Assembly: GCF_048541825.1 (NCBI RefSeq)
Contig: NZ_CP183332.1
Location: 2,852,001-2,916,000, forward strand
Length of the DNA: 64,000 nt
Source of the DNA: Caulobacter sp048541825
Lineage (GTDB): Bacteria > Pseudomonadota > Alphaproteobacteria > Caulobacterales > Caulobacteraceae
Reading direction: 5' to 3'
The notes beneath the pieces were generated by a model, which did no database searches, had not been told where the DNA came from, and saw nothing but the letters and a program-made list of their open reading frames with translations. The number at the start of each line of letters is the position of its first letter. The first letter of the stretch is position 1. A program made the position numbers and the translations under genes. This document shows, piece after piece, positions 23,534 through 32,119 of the stretch.

Positions 23534-26383
23534 ATGTCCAATGAGAAGGTGGTCAAATTCGCCCAGGAACTCCTGTTGGAAGCAGACCCGGCGACAATAA
23601 GTCCGGCGCTGATCGGCTCAAAGATCGATCAGGTCCTGCAGTTCAATCCGAAATGGAGCGTCGGGCTAGATCGCGACGCGGCAATCTCGGAGCTCGTCCG
23701 ACGTTTCAGTCTTTGGATCGGGACAGACACGACCATAAAGAGCGACGTGGGGCACTCGGCCTGGCTGACTGCGTCCCGAAAGTCAGACTGGCGATACTGG
23801 CAGCGATATCGCGAGCTCCTCGAAAGGCGAATGTCCTACACGGCGGTCGAAGCGCTCGATAAGTCGACCGACACGGTCCTTGGACTGCTGGAAGACCCTC
23901 AACGCCCGGGGCCCTGGGACCGGCGCGGCCTCGTCGTGGGACACGTTCAGTCAGGAAAGACCGGCAACTACACCGGCCTCATCACGAAGGCTGCTGACGC
24001 CGGTTACAAGATCATCATTGTGCTCGCGGGCGTTCACAACAACCTCCGGGCACAGACGCAAATGCGGCTCGATGAAGGGTTCTTGGGTTATGAAACCCGC
24101 CCGGTGGCGAGTGAAAGCAGAACCATCGGCGTCGGCTTGATTGATGGCGATCCGTCGATCCGGCCAAACTACGTCACCAATCGTACCAATACAGGTGACT
24201 TCAGCACCGCCCGCGCAAACACGCTTGGGATTTCCCCTGAACAGCGACCCTGGTTGTTTGTGGTCAAGAAGAACAAGACGGTCCTTGAGAGGCTGCTGAC
24301 TTGGATCCGCAATCACGTCGCGGACGTCCATGATCCTCAGACAGGCCGCAAGCTAGTCACCCGCCTTCCGTTGCTGCTTATCGACGACGAGGCCGATCAT
24401 GCTTCTGTCGATACCGGCGAGCAGGTGTTTGACGAAGACGGGAACCCCGACAGCGAACACCAGCCCACAGCCATCAATCGGCTGACCCGGAAGATCCTCC
24501 ATTCCTTCGATCGGTCGGCCTACGTGGGCTACACGGCGACGCCGTTCGCCAACATCTTCATCCATGAACGGGGCGAGACGGCCGCCGAAGGACCGGACCT
24601 GTTTCCTGCGGCCTTCATCGTCAACCTGGCTGCACCTTCGAACTACGTTGGTCCCGCGCAGGTCTTTGGCCTGTTGGGGACTGATGGGCGTTCACGCGGC
24701 CTGCCGCTCTTCCGGGCGGTCAAGGACCACATGTCGTCGGATGGCCTGTCCGGCTGGATGCCGCAGAAGCACAACAAAACGCACGTTCCACTGACTGAGG
24801 GTAAGCGTCAGATCCCATCTTCATTGGAGGCCGCGATAAACTCATTTCTGCTGGCCTGCGCCGTAAGGAACCTGAGAGGTCAGGCTGGCGAACATGCGTC
24901 GATGCTCGTGCACGTGACGCGGTTCACGGCTGTCCAGATGGCCGTCCACCAGCAGGTCGACGAGTACATCAGTACACTTAAGCAGCGACTTCATCGGCGC
25001 ATCGATCACGATGAAGCTGAGGCAAAGTTGCGGACCCTTTGGGAAACCGATTTCGTCCCGACGAGCGCTGAGGCAGGCGGGCATTTTTCGAACCTCGCCG
25101 ACAACGTCTCCCTTCCGTCATGGCAATCCGTGCTGGATGAGTTGCCAAATGTGGTCGCCGACACTGAAGTTCGTATGATCAATGGCACGGCGAAGGACGC
25201 GCTGGACTATGCCGATCAGGAAGGCCGGGGTCTCAAGGTCATCGCCATCGGCGGTGACAAGCTTTCCCGTGGCCTGACCCTAGAGGGGCTTTGCACCAGC
25301 TACTTCCTGCGTGCGTCCAAGATGTACGACACGCTCATGCAGATGGGCCGCTGGTTCGGTTATCGGCCGGGCTACATCGACCTTTGCCGCCTCTACACGA
25401 CCGACGAACTGGCCGACTGGTTTGGGCATATCGCTGACGCCGCCGAGGAGCTTCGCGAGGAGTTTGACCTCATGGCCGCCAGCGCCGCTACGCCCCGCGA
25501 GTACGGCCTCAAAGTACAGTCGCATCCGGTTCTGATGGTTACGTCGCGGCTGAAGATGCGGTCAGCAAAGAGCCTCTGGTTGTCATTCAGCGGGCAGCTT
25601 GTGGAAACCGTATCGCTTTTCAATGAGCCGGCTGTTCTCAATCGCAATCTCGATGCCGCGAAGAGCCTGGTGGCCGGGCTCGGGAAGTCTGAAGTTGACC
25701 CCGTCCGACAACGCGGAGGGGCCACCCAATCTTGGAAGGGGCGCCTGTGGGACGATGTGCCGGCGCAGGCGGTCATCGACTTCCTCGGTCGCTACAAGAC
25801 GCACCCCGATGCCTACAAAGTTGATAGCAAGCTGCTCGCCGAGTTCATCAGTTCGATGACCAAGGATGGCGAGCTGACTTCCTGGAGCGTGGCCTTGATC
25901 GGCGGCGGCCAAGGGCAGCCCCATGAGCTGACGCCTAACGTGGAAGTCAGCATGCTCAAACGAACTGCTGCCGACAATCCGGGGCGATATTCGATCGGCC
26001 GGCTGTTGTCCTCGCGCGATGAGGCGCTGGACCTTGATAACGACGCCTGGCAGGCGGCTCTCGATTTGACCCGCGAGGGGTGGCAGGCCGATGCCGGGCG
26101 GCTGAAGGAGCGTGGGGATCCCGTCGACCCTTCAGGCCCGGCTATTCGGCGGGTGCGGGGGGAGGGCATCCCTGGCAGCGCGACCCGCACCGGAAATCCC
26201 GAGCGAGGCCTGCTATTGCTGTATCTCCTCGATCCTGCCGAAGCGGGCAAATCCCATGTCTCTGCCGACCTGCCCCCAGTCGTGGCCTTTGGCATCAGCT
26301 TCCCGGCCAGCGGCTCGGGCGTGAAGGTCGAATACAAGGTGAACAATGTTGCGTGGGAACAGGAGTACGGCGGTGCAGACTGA
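23534..26383 (+). CDS. Z1-domain ATPase (superfamily 2 helicase-like)
   Basis: A 949-residue protein with the Z1 domain. Walker A is GHVQSGKT (136-143), Walker B is LLIDDEADH (near 282), and helicase-like motifs follow: YTATPFANIFI, GDKLSRGLTLEGL and QMGRWFGYRPGY. Z1 proteins occur in operons with MORC/MutL ATPases and are predicted to move on or remodel DNA. The start ATG 23534 is chosen for its 4-base spacing after the ATPase gene and for length; a frame 18 codons longer overlaps the upstream gene. The next gene starts inside its last codons. Confidence 0.9.
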   Translation: MSNEKVVKFAQELLLEADPATISPALIGSKIDQVLQFNPKWSVGLDRDAAISELVRRFSLWIGTDTTIKSDVGHSAWLTASRKSDWRYWQRYRELLERRMSYTAVEALDKSTDTVLGLLEDPQRPGPWDRRGLVVGHVQSGKTGNYTGLITKAADAGYKIIIVLAGVHNNLRAQTQMRLDEGFLGYETRPVASESRTIGVGLIDGDPSIRPNYVTNRTNTGDFSTARANTLGISPEQRPWLFVVKKNKTVLERLLTWIRNHVADVHDPQTGRKLVTRLPLLLIDDEADHASVDTGEQVFDEDGNPDSEHQPTAINRLTRKILHSFDRSAYVGYTATPFANIFIHERGETAAEGPDLFPAAFIVNLAAPSNYVGPAQVFGLLGTDGRSRGLPLFRAVKDHMSSDGLSGWMPQKHNKTHVPLTEGKRQIPSSLEAAINSFLLACAVRNLRGQAGEHASMLVHVTRFTAVQMAVHQQVDEYISTLKQRLHRRIDHDEAEAKLRTLWETDFVPTSAEAGGHFSNLADNVSLPSWQSVLDELPNVVADTEVRMINGTAKDALDYADQEGRGLKVIAIGGDKLSRGLTLEGLCTSYFLRASKMYDTLMQMGRWFGYRPGYIDLCRLYTTDELADWFGHIADAAEELREEFDLMAASAATPREYGLKVQSHPVLMVTSRLKMRSAKSLWLSFSGQLVETVSLFNEPAVLNRNLDAAKSLVAGLGKSEVDPVRQRGGATQSWKGRLWDDVPAQAVIDFLGRYKTHPDAYKVDSKLLAEFISSMTKDGELTSWSVALIGGGQGQPHELTPNVEVSMLKRTAADNPGRYSIGRLLSSRDEALDLDNDAWQAALDLTREGWQADAGRLKERGDPVDPSGPAIRRVRGEGIPGSATRTGNPERGLLLLYLLDPAEAGKSHVSADLPPVVAFGISFPASGSGVKVEYKVNNVAWEQEYGGAD

Positions 26384-27383
26384 CGCCGACGAACTTTTGC
26401 TGGCTTGGCGAGGGCTTTCAGCCGGTGACACCGGCGATGGCCTGCGGGTCATCGCGCTGGGCGCTGACCGCCTGCGGGTCAGGGCCGGTATAACCTACCC
26501 TCTAGGGCAGGAGACCCTCCTGGTCGGGTTCAATCTCGGCCAGACACGGCGTGTCGACGAGTTGCCCGAAGCCCGAGGGTTCAGCGTCTCGTTTCTCGCC
26601 GAGCCCCCGGCCGCACGGTACGAAAACTGGATCGCGCTTACCCGTCGGCCCGAAGCGGGTGTCGACCTGTTCGCCCTGATGGCCAGCGATATTGCGGCTT
26701 CACTGACTGACGCAGGGCCAGCCTCCGAACAGTGGCTCTTCGGAACCCTCCTCCACCGAATCCGGGCATGGCAGGACTTCATGCAACGCCCGAGGGATGG
26801 CGTCCTCTCCCGTGAAAAGGAGCTGGGTCTGTTCGGCGAACTTCTTGTGTTCCGGGATTTTCTTGACGCTGGCGTCACGCCTGTCCAGGTCGCTGCGGCA
26901 TGGCAGGGTCCGGCGCGCAGTGTCCAGGATTTCATCGTCGGATATCGTGGGCTTGAGGTGAAGACCACGCTTTCGGCCAACGGATTTCCGGCCCGGATTA
27001 GCTCTCTCGACCAGCTGGACACCAGTCAAGGCAGGGCGGTGATGGTTGCGGCCGTCAGGCTCAGCCTGCAGGACGATGGTTTGACCTTGCCCGAACTCGT
27101 CACCGATCTGCGCGAGCGTCTAGCGGGAATTGGCCTGACAGCATCCCTTTTCGAAAGGAGTCTGCTTCTTGCAGGCTATTTCGACACGGCGGCCGACAAA
27201 TACGTTCGCCGGTTCGGCCCCGTGAATACCCGCGTGTTCCCGGTAGACGATGATTTTCCAAGCCTGACCCGCTCGGCGGTCCGCGCCGAAATCCGGACGG
27301 CTGAATATGAACTCGACCTCGACCTGGTTACCGCTCCCGCCATCGCTCTTGGCGAGGTAATCACCCAGCACAGATTGTTCTGA
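26373..27383 (+). CDS. DUF4420 / PD-(D/E)XK motif protein
   Basis: A 336-residue protein with the nuclease-like core GLFGELLVFRDFL ... VQDFIVGYRGLEVKTTLS. The Asp and the E-x-K of a PD-(D/E)XK fold are visible near residues 188-198. Such proteins accompany Z1 and MORC-type ATPases and are thought to cut DNA. I chose the GTG at 26373 because AGGAG lies 7 bases before it, at 26361-26365. An in-frame ATG at 26346 has no such site and lies further inside the Z1 gene. The overlap with the Z1 gene is 11 bases. AIPR follows after 3 bases. Confidence 0.82.
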   Translation: MQTDADELLLAWRGLSAGDTGDGLRVIALGADRLRVRAGITYPLGQETLLVGFNLGQTRRVDELPEARGFSVSFLAEPPAARYENWIALTRRPEAGVDLFALMASDIAASLTDAGPASEQWLFGTLLHRIRAWQDFMQRPRDGVLSREKELGLFGELLVFRDFLDAGVTPVQVAAAWQGPARSVQDFIVGYRGLEVKTTLSANGFPARISSLDQLDTSQGRAVMVAAVRLSLQDDGLTLPELVTDLRERLAGIGLTASLFERSLLLAGYFDTAADKYVRRFGPVNTRVFPVDDDFPSLTRSAVRAEIRTAEYELDLDLVTAPAIALGEVITQHRLF

Positions 27384-27386
27384 TCC

Positions 27387-29162
27387 ATGACGCTCGACGA
27401 GTTTCTCACCCAGACGCAAACCAGCGTCCGCGAGCAGGTCAGCGGCCAGATGGTTGCCGGCGCCTACGCGAACGCCGAGGCGGTCTTCACCGAAATCGTC
27501 ATGAACCACATGTCGGACAGCGGGATGACCTTCGACCCGCAGGTCCTGCATATTGAGCGCAAGCTTGGAAAGGCCAATCTCCGCCTGAGCGGCTACGCCG
27601 TCTCGGACGAAGGCGACGAGCTCGATCTCTTCGTCAGTTGCTATCAGGGCGCTGACGAAGTTCAGGCCATCTCCGAAACCGAGATCAAGGCTGCAGCTGA
27701 CCAGTGCATCAAGTTTCTGTCGGCAGCTGCGATGGGGAAGCTGACGACCTCGATTGATCAGTCCGACGATGCCTATCCGCTCATCCTGACCATTCAGGAC
27801 TGTTACGACAATCTGGATCAGATCCGGGTCTTCGTGCTCACCGATCGCCAAGCGAAGTCCAAGAGCTTCAAGCCGCGCGAGGTGGCCGGTCGATCAGTGC
27901 GTCTCGAGGTGATGGATATCGAACGGCTGTTCCGTCACTGGGCGGAGGGCAAACCCCGTGACGAACTGGTGGTCAACTTCGAGGAAGTCTGTGGATCGCC
28001 GCTGCCCTGCGTCCTCGTCCCCGGTGAAAACGACGAATACGATTACGCGCTTACGGCTGTGCCGGGCGCGGCGCTCAGGCTGATCTACGAAAAGTTCGGC
28101 GCCCGTCTTCTGGAGGCCAATGTCCGGTCCTTCCTGAGCCAGACGGGCAAGGTGAACCAGGGCATCCGGGACACGCTTCGCAACGCCCCCGACCGCTTTA
28201 TGGCCTACAATAATGGGATCGTACTGATCGCCGACGAAGCCAGCTTCGCCCGCGCTGGCGACGGCTCGGTCGGCATTTCCTGGCTGCGCGGCATGCAGAT
28301 CGTTAACGGCGGCCAGACCACGGCCTCGATCTACTTCTCCAAGCGCAAATATCCGGACATCGACCTGTCAAAGGTCAGGGTGCCGGCCAAGGTCATCATC
28401 CTGAAGTCGCATGATCCTGACAGCGAGGAGATGCTGGTCAGCGACATCTCGCGATTCGCCAACAGCCAGAACGCCGTGAAGGTCTCTGACCTTTCAGCCA
28501 ACAAGCCTTGGCATGTTGAAATGGAAAAGCTTTCCCGCGACGTATTCTGTCCCGACGGCGTAAGCCGCTGGTTCTATGAGCGGGCAGCCGGCAGCTACAA
28601 CGTGATGCTGGCGCGCGAAGGCAATACTCCGGCCAGACTTGCCCGCTTGAAGGAGACGATCCCGAATAAGCGCAAACTTACCAAGACCGACCTCGCTAAA
28701 TACGCAAATACTTGGGCTAGCCTGCCGCATCTGGTCGCACTCGGGTCCCAGAAGAACTTTGACCGCTTCATGCGAGACGTTGCGGATGGAACGACGCCCA
28801 TTCCGGATGTCGCCGGCTACAAGCAACTCATCGCCCAGGTCATCATGTTCAAGACCGCTCAGGAGGTCGTCCGGAGCGGCCCATACAGCGCATTTCAGGC
28901 CAACATCGCCGTGTATACGGTGGCGCTCCTCTCCGACCGTGCCGGCAAGTCGCTGTCTCTGGACATGATCTGGCAAAAGCAGGCGGTCTCGATCGAACTG
29001 AAGCAGCAGATCAGTCGTTGGGCCTCGGAGATCAATGCGATTCTATGGGAGACGGCAGGCACGCGGATGGTCTCCGAGTGGGCCAAGAAGGAAGAGTGCT
29101 GGCAGGCTGTACGCACCCGTTCTTACTCGGACCTGAAGGCAGGGATACCGGAGATTGGATGA
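27387..29162 (+). CDS. AIPR (abortive infection phage resistance) family protein
   Basis: A 591-residue protein. The AIPR signature runs from about residue 245 to 400: LLEANVRSFL, KVNQGIRDTL, PDRFMAYNNGIVLIAD, MQIVNGGQTTASIYFS and ISRFANSQNAV. The family is named for AbiV/AIPR-like phage resistance and is a regular partner in Z1/MORC defence loci, including the Mza system. Biochemistry is not established to my knowledge. It starts 3 bases after the DUF4420 gene, completing a tightly coupled four-gene block. Confidence 0.9.
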   Translation: MTLDEFLTQTQTSVREQVSGQMVAGAYANAEAVFTEIVMNHMSDSGMTFDPQVLHIERKLGKANLRLSGYAVSDEGDELDLFVSCYQGADEVQAISETEIKAAADQCIKFLSAAAMGKLTTSIDQSDDAYPLILTIQDCYDNLDQIRVFVLTDRQAKSKSFKPREVAGRSVRLEVMDIERLFRHWAEGKPRDELVVNFEEVCGSPLPCVLVPGENDEYDYALTAVPGAALRLIYEKFGARLLEANVRSFLSQTGKVNQGIRDTLRNAPDRFMAYNNGIVLIADEASFARAGDGSVGISWLRGMQIVNGGQTTASIYFSKRKYPDIDLSKVRVPAKVIILKSHDPDSEEMLVSDISRFANSQNAVKVSDLSANKPWHVEMEKLSRDVFCPDGVSRWFYERAAGSYNVMLAREGNTPARLARLKETIPNKRKLTKTDLAKYANTWASLPHLVALGSQKNFDRFMRDVADGTTPIPDVAGYKQLIAQVIMFKTAQEVVRSGPYSAFQANIAVYTVALLSDRAGKSLSLDMIWQKQAVSIELKQQISRWASEINAILWETAGTRMVSEWAKKEECWQAVRTRSYSDLKAGIPEIG

Positions 29163-29204
29163 TCCTCGCGGAAATGTCGGCAGCGTGTCGATGAGCGTGT
29201 CCCG

Positions 29205-29984
29205 ATGACGAACGGCGCCGTCACCGGCCTGTTCACCCATGTAGTCGTAAAGCGGCTGACCGCAGTGGAGACGGACGCCAGCCGCTCGAACCAGCACGAG
29301 TTTAATGGTTCGAAGGTGCTTATGTCGGTGTTCGGGCCCGACCAGCCGCAGCGCTTCTCGACCGAGTTCGTCTGGATGCCCGACGACGGCGAGTTCCTCA
29401 GCCACACCGGCTGGCTGACCTGGTACGACGCCCGGGCCCGTCATCCGACCCGGTCCGAATACCGGCTCTACTTCCCGGAAAACCCGGCGGCGCAGCGGGC
29501 GCGCGAGGGCGACCTTCTCATCCTTGCGTGGCGGACGGAGGGGACAATGTTGTTGCTGCTAGCGCCGGGATCCGGCGTCGCGGCCGCCCGCATCTTCTGG
29601 CTGTTCGGTATCGAGACGGTCCCGGGCGTCGGCTTTGGCGCCCTTGATCTATCTGGTGAGGCGACCAGCCAGCTGGCCCAACGGCTGGGGTGGCGATCAG
29701 GTGAGAATGATCTCCGCCAGGATCAGGCCTGGGCGGAGGACGCCAACGGCCCCCTTGGCGATGCAAACCCCGGTGTCCGCGAAGAAGTGGGCCGGTTTCA
29801 GGCTGGCCTTGGCACGGCTCCTGTCGAGGCCGCAGGCGAGGACTGGGGCGACGTGTCGCTAGAGCTTCCCGCCGCCATGCCGGCCGGAATTGCGGGTGCG
29901 GCGCTTGATCGGACAGTCGCGACCCTGCTCGGCTGGCGGCTTCCCCCGAGGGTTCTGTCAGCCCAAACTTTAGTCGCCCGGTAG
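29205..29984 (+). CDS. EcoRII N-domain-like protein without the nuclease domain
   Basis: A 259-residue protein. Residues 10-140 resemble the N-terminal domain of a family of EcoRII-related restriction enzymes: VETDASRSNQHEFNG, TWYDARARHPTRSEYRLYFP, EGDLLILAWR, FWLFGIE. That domain normally binds or senses DNA and is followed by a PD-(D/E)XK nuclease. Here the nuclease is absent. Instead the tail (150-259) carries W176 and the motif DWGDVSLELP (213-222), the same tryptophan module seen in the sigma fusion and in the protein at 30155. It lies 42 bases after AIPR. It may be a DNA-recognition subunit that docks onto a shared partner. Confidence 0.7.
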   Translation: MTNGAVTGLFTHVVVKRLTAVETDASRSNQHEFNGSKVLMSVFGPDQPQRFSTEFVWMPDDGEFLSHTGWLTWYDARARHPTRSEYRLYFPENPAAQRAREGDLLILAWRTEGTMLLLLAPGSGVAAARIFWLFGIETVPGVGFGALDLSGEATSQLAQRLGWRSGENDLRQDQAWAEDANGPLGDANPGVREEVGRFQAGLGTAPVEAAGEDWGDVSLELPAAMPAGIAGAALDRTVATLLGWRLPPRVLSAQTLVAR

Positions 29985-30095
29985 GGCAGTCCGAGCCACG
30001 CTCCCGACAGGGCAAAATCAACCAATCCGTTCCGCCGGTTTGATACCCCGCCTGACGTGATCCGCCTCGCGCCTAGTGGAGACAAGTTGGCGATG

Positions 30096-30108
30096 GACTG
30101 ACAGCACC
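30096..30108 (+). promoter_or_regulatory. 13-mer GACTGACAGCACC upstream of the alpha-CTD-like gene, likely promoter element
   Basis: The second exact copy of the 13-mer at 19864, 47 bases before the start codon at 30155. It contains CTGACA (30098-30103), and TGCTAT follows after about 19 bases, so it may act as a -35. Confidence 0.4.
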
Positions 30109-30154
30109 CTCACAAGTTCTCGTGCTATGGCTCGAAAGAACGCCAAGGGAGAAA

Positions 30155-31072
30155 ATGGAGCCCGCGCTCCACGGGGTCATATCGTTGTCAGAGACAGACA
30201 TTTTCAGCGCGGATGGCGACGATGACTGGGAGGCGCAGGACGAAATCGCGCCGTCCTTCGTTTTCCACGAGGACGCGGTCACGGCCGCTCGAACCATTCA
30301 GAACGCGATCTCCGCGCACGAGACGACTGAGACGGCCGATGACTGGTCCGAAGTCGTAGTCGACCTGCCTGAAGTCGCGCGAGGACGTCGGACGAGCGTC
30401 TCCTTCAGACGTTTGCTGAACGGTCGTGCGAGGCCCTCGAAATCCCTTCCCGCACTCGATCTCTCGAAAAGTCCTGACGAGTTGCTGTCGACCGTCTCGA
30501 TCGCTCAAGTGATTCGCAGCTCCGACGCCAGCGCAACTCTGCTCGCTTGCGTCGCGCGCTCGGGCCTATTCACGATGACCGCCCTGGACTTCCTGGCCGA
30601 CGGCGACAGCGAGGCCGAGTTCCTGAAGGTCCCCGCCCTCGGCCTGCGCGAATACTTCGAGATCGTCGACACGCTGAACGCCTTCACGATCCTGGTGCAT
30701 GGTTCGGCGACCGGCTCGGGGTTCAGGTACGCTCCGACGGCGGAAATCACTGCGGTACCCGATGCCCTCCCGGCCCCTGTGGCCGCGTCTGCGGGTCGCG
30801 CGCAGCCCGGCACGCCCGACCGATCACCCACCGAACTGCTCGAACAGACGCGGCTTGCGCAGATCGTACTGCGACGGGGTAGCCCGGCTCTTCAGAAGGC
30901 CTTGCGCGGCGTCGACTGTTTCACGCTTTCGGCGCAGGCCTTCATCGAGCACGATGACGCCGAGGCCCTATTCTGCTCGGCGCGAGGCATGAACGTCGTC
31001 CTGTATCTGGAACTTTGTGATCTGGTGAACGACTTCACTACCGAAGTCTTCAGGAGTCAGGGGCGCCGCTGA
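30155..31072 (+). CDS. Protein with two RNA-polymerase-alpha-CTD-like segments and a tryptophan module
   Basis: A 305-residue acidic protein. The N-terminal module has W25 (DDDWEA) and W64 (DDWSEVVVDLP), lining up with the sigma fusion protein and the EcoRII-N-like protein. Two related segments follow, about 115-180 and 233-297. Each has the order (I/L)AQ(V/I), GLFTMTALDFLADGD or CFTLSAQAFIEHDD, and a helix ending in EIVDTLNAF or ELCDLVNDF. The first, with EFLKVPALGLREYFEI, closely resembles the helix-hairpin-helix of the RNA polymerase alpha C-terminal domain (LLK-PNLG-KSL-EI). I chose ATG 30155 because AGGGAG lies 5 bases before it. It may contact DNA or the transcription machinery together with the sigma fusion. 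The alpha-CTD likeness is by eye. Confidence 0.65.
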   Translation: MEPALHGVISLSETDIFSADGDDDWEAQDEIAPSFVFHEDAVTAARTIQNAISAHETTETADDWSEVVVDLPEVARGRRTSVSFRRLLNGRARPSKSLPALDLSKSPDELLSTVSIAQVIRSSDASATLLACVARSGLFTMTALDFLADGDSEAEFLKVPALGLREYFEIVDTLNAFTILVHGSATGSGFRYAPTAEITAVPDALPAPVAASAGRAQPGTPDRSPTELLEQTRLAQIVLRRGSPALQKALRGVDCFTLSAQAFIEHDDAEALFCSARGMNVVLYLELCDLVNDFTTEVFRSQGRR

Positions 31073-31370
31073 GCCTTCCGATCGAGGGTCCCAGAAGCGT
31101 CAGGTTTTCCGGTGCCGGGATCGTGCTGGGCACCGTGCTGCGGCCTCCGCCAGGAAGCGGACCTTCCCAACGTCCGAGCAGAGTCAGGTTAGGCCGGTCA
31201 ATGAGGTCCAATCTCTATGTCTGACTAGGGTTGGGAACGGAAATCAGGCTGCCGCCCGAAATCGGACCTTCAAGATGTCCAGCGGCGTTGCGCAGCCCGA
31301 CCAGCCAAGTGACGCTGGCCGTCCAGTGTGCTGGCGTCCTCTAACAAGCTGGACGTCTGCCACATCGGGT
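31073..31370. other. 298-bp gap between convergent genes
   Basis: It lies between the end of the alpha-CTD-like gene and the end of a leftward operon. I see no coding-like frame, no clear terminator with a T-run, and no repeat. Confidence 0.5.
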
Positions 31371-31685
31371 TTAGCGTCTGGGGAGAACCGTCCGGGGCAA
31401 TACCTCTGTCGGCCGGTCGCACATCAGAACGAACTCGGCGGCATCCCGATCGGTGGCCAATTCGAAGATCGCCCGCCCCCGACTGGCCTCCGCCCTCCAT
31501 CGGACGTTGGCTCCGAAGGCATCTCGGCAGCGCTCGATCAGTTCGCCGTATTCTTCGACCTCTTCCGGGAGATTGAAGTCGTAGGCGATCGCAAACTTCC
31601 ACGGGAGCTTCAGGGCTTGCCGTGCCATCCGATCGGCGATTCCGGGTATGTTTTCGACGCGGTGGCGGAGTTTATTCAGGTTCAT
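31371..31685 (-). CDS. Small hypothetical protein, third gene of the primase-like operon
   Basis: A 104-residue soluble protein starting MNLNKLRHRVENIPGIADRM. It is basic at the N-terminus and has an alternating strand-helix pattern after that (FAIAYDFNLPEEVEEYGEL, RGRAIFELATDRDAAEFVL). The start ATG overlaps the stop of the gene before it (ATGA), which supports both. A longer frame upstream of this ATG is a shadow of that gene. No family recognised; possibly a small partner of the primase-like protein. Confidence 0.6.
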   Translation of the reverse strand: MNLNKLRHRVENIPGIADRMARQALKLPWKFAIAYDFNLPEEVEEYGELIERCRDAFGANVRWRAEASRGRAIFELATDRDAAEFVLMCDRPTEVLPRTVLPRR

Positions 31686-32119
31686 TGGGCTCCTTGGTGT
31701 GGGTGAAGATGTGAGACGTGGGTATCGAAAAGCATCGGCATGGGTTCGACCCCTGCTGGGCAAAGCCGGTTCCGTAACGAAGGTGGCGACCTGAGGCCGC
31801 GACTGCAGGACGGCGTCCGGAAGCCACCACCAATCCGGTAGATGGCCGTATAGAAAACGACCCCGTCTCCGATAGAGCAGTCTGGCGAGGCCAACGGATC
31901 GGGGAGTTCGGCGTTCAGGATTTCGCCCAGGTCGCCGTCGCACGGCTGGACACAGGCGATCGGGAAAGCGGCTTTGAGATCGCGTCGAAAATCCGGATAG
32001 GCGAGCCGAGGAAGCGGAGCCAAACCCCGGAGACACGATCGCCCCGATTGGACTGATGGGTCGATTAGGAGCAAAATGTAGGGCAAAATCGTCACCCCAT
32101 CTTGCTTTTGATCAGCCAT
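31682..32119 (-). CDS. Small hypothetical protein, second gene of the primase-like operon
   Basis: A 145-residue protein starting MADQKQDGVTILPYILLLID. It has a short hydrophobic start and several cysteines (SCLRG, ACVQPCDGD, PDCSIGDG). Its ATG lies 28 bases inside the end of the large gene, and its stop overlaps the start of the next gene by 4 bases, so all three are one transcript. No known domain seen. The composition is less convincing than that of its neighbours, so I rate it lower. Confidence 0.5.
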   Translation of the reverse strand: MADQKQDGVTILPYILLLIDPSVQSGRSCLRGLAPLPRLAYPDFRRDLKAAFPIACVQPCDGDLGEILNAELPDPLASPDCSIGDGVVFYTAIYRIGGGFRTPSCSRGLRSPPSLRNRLCPAGVEPMPMLFDTHVSHLHPHQGAQ

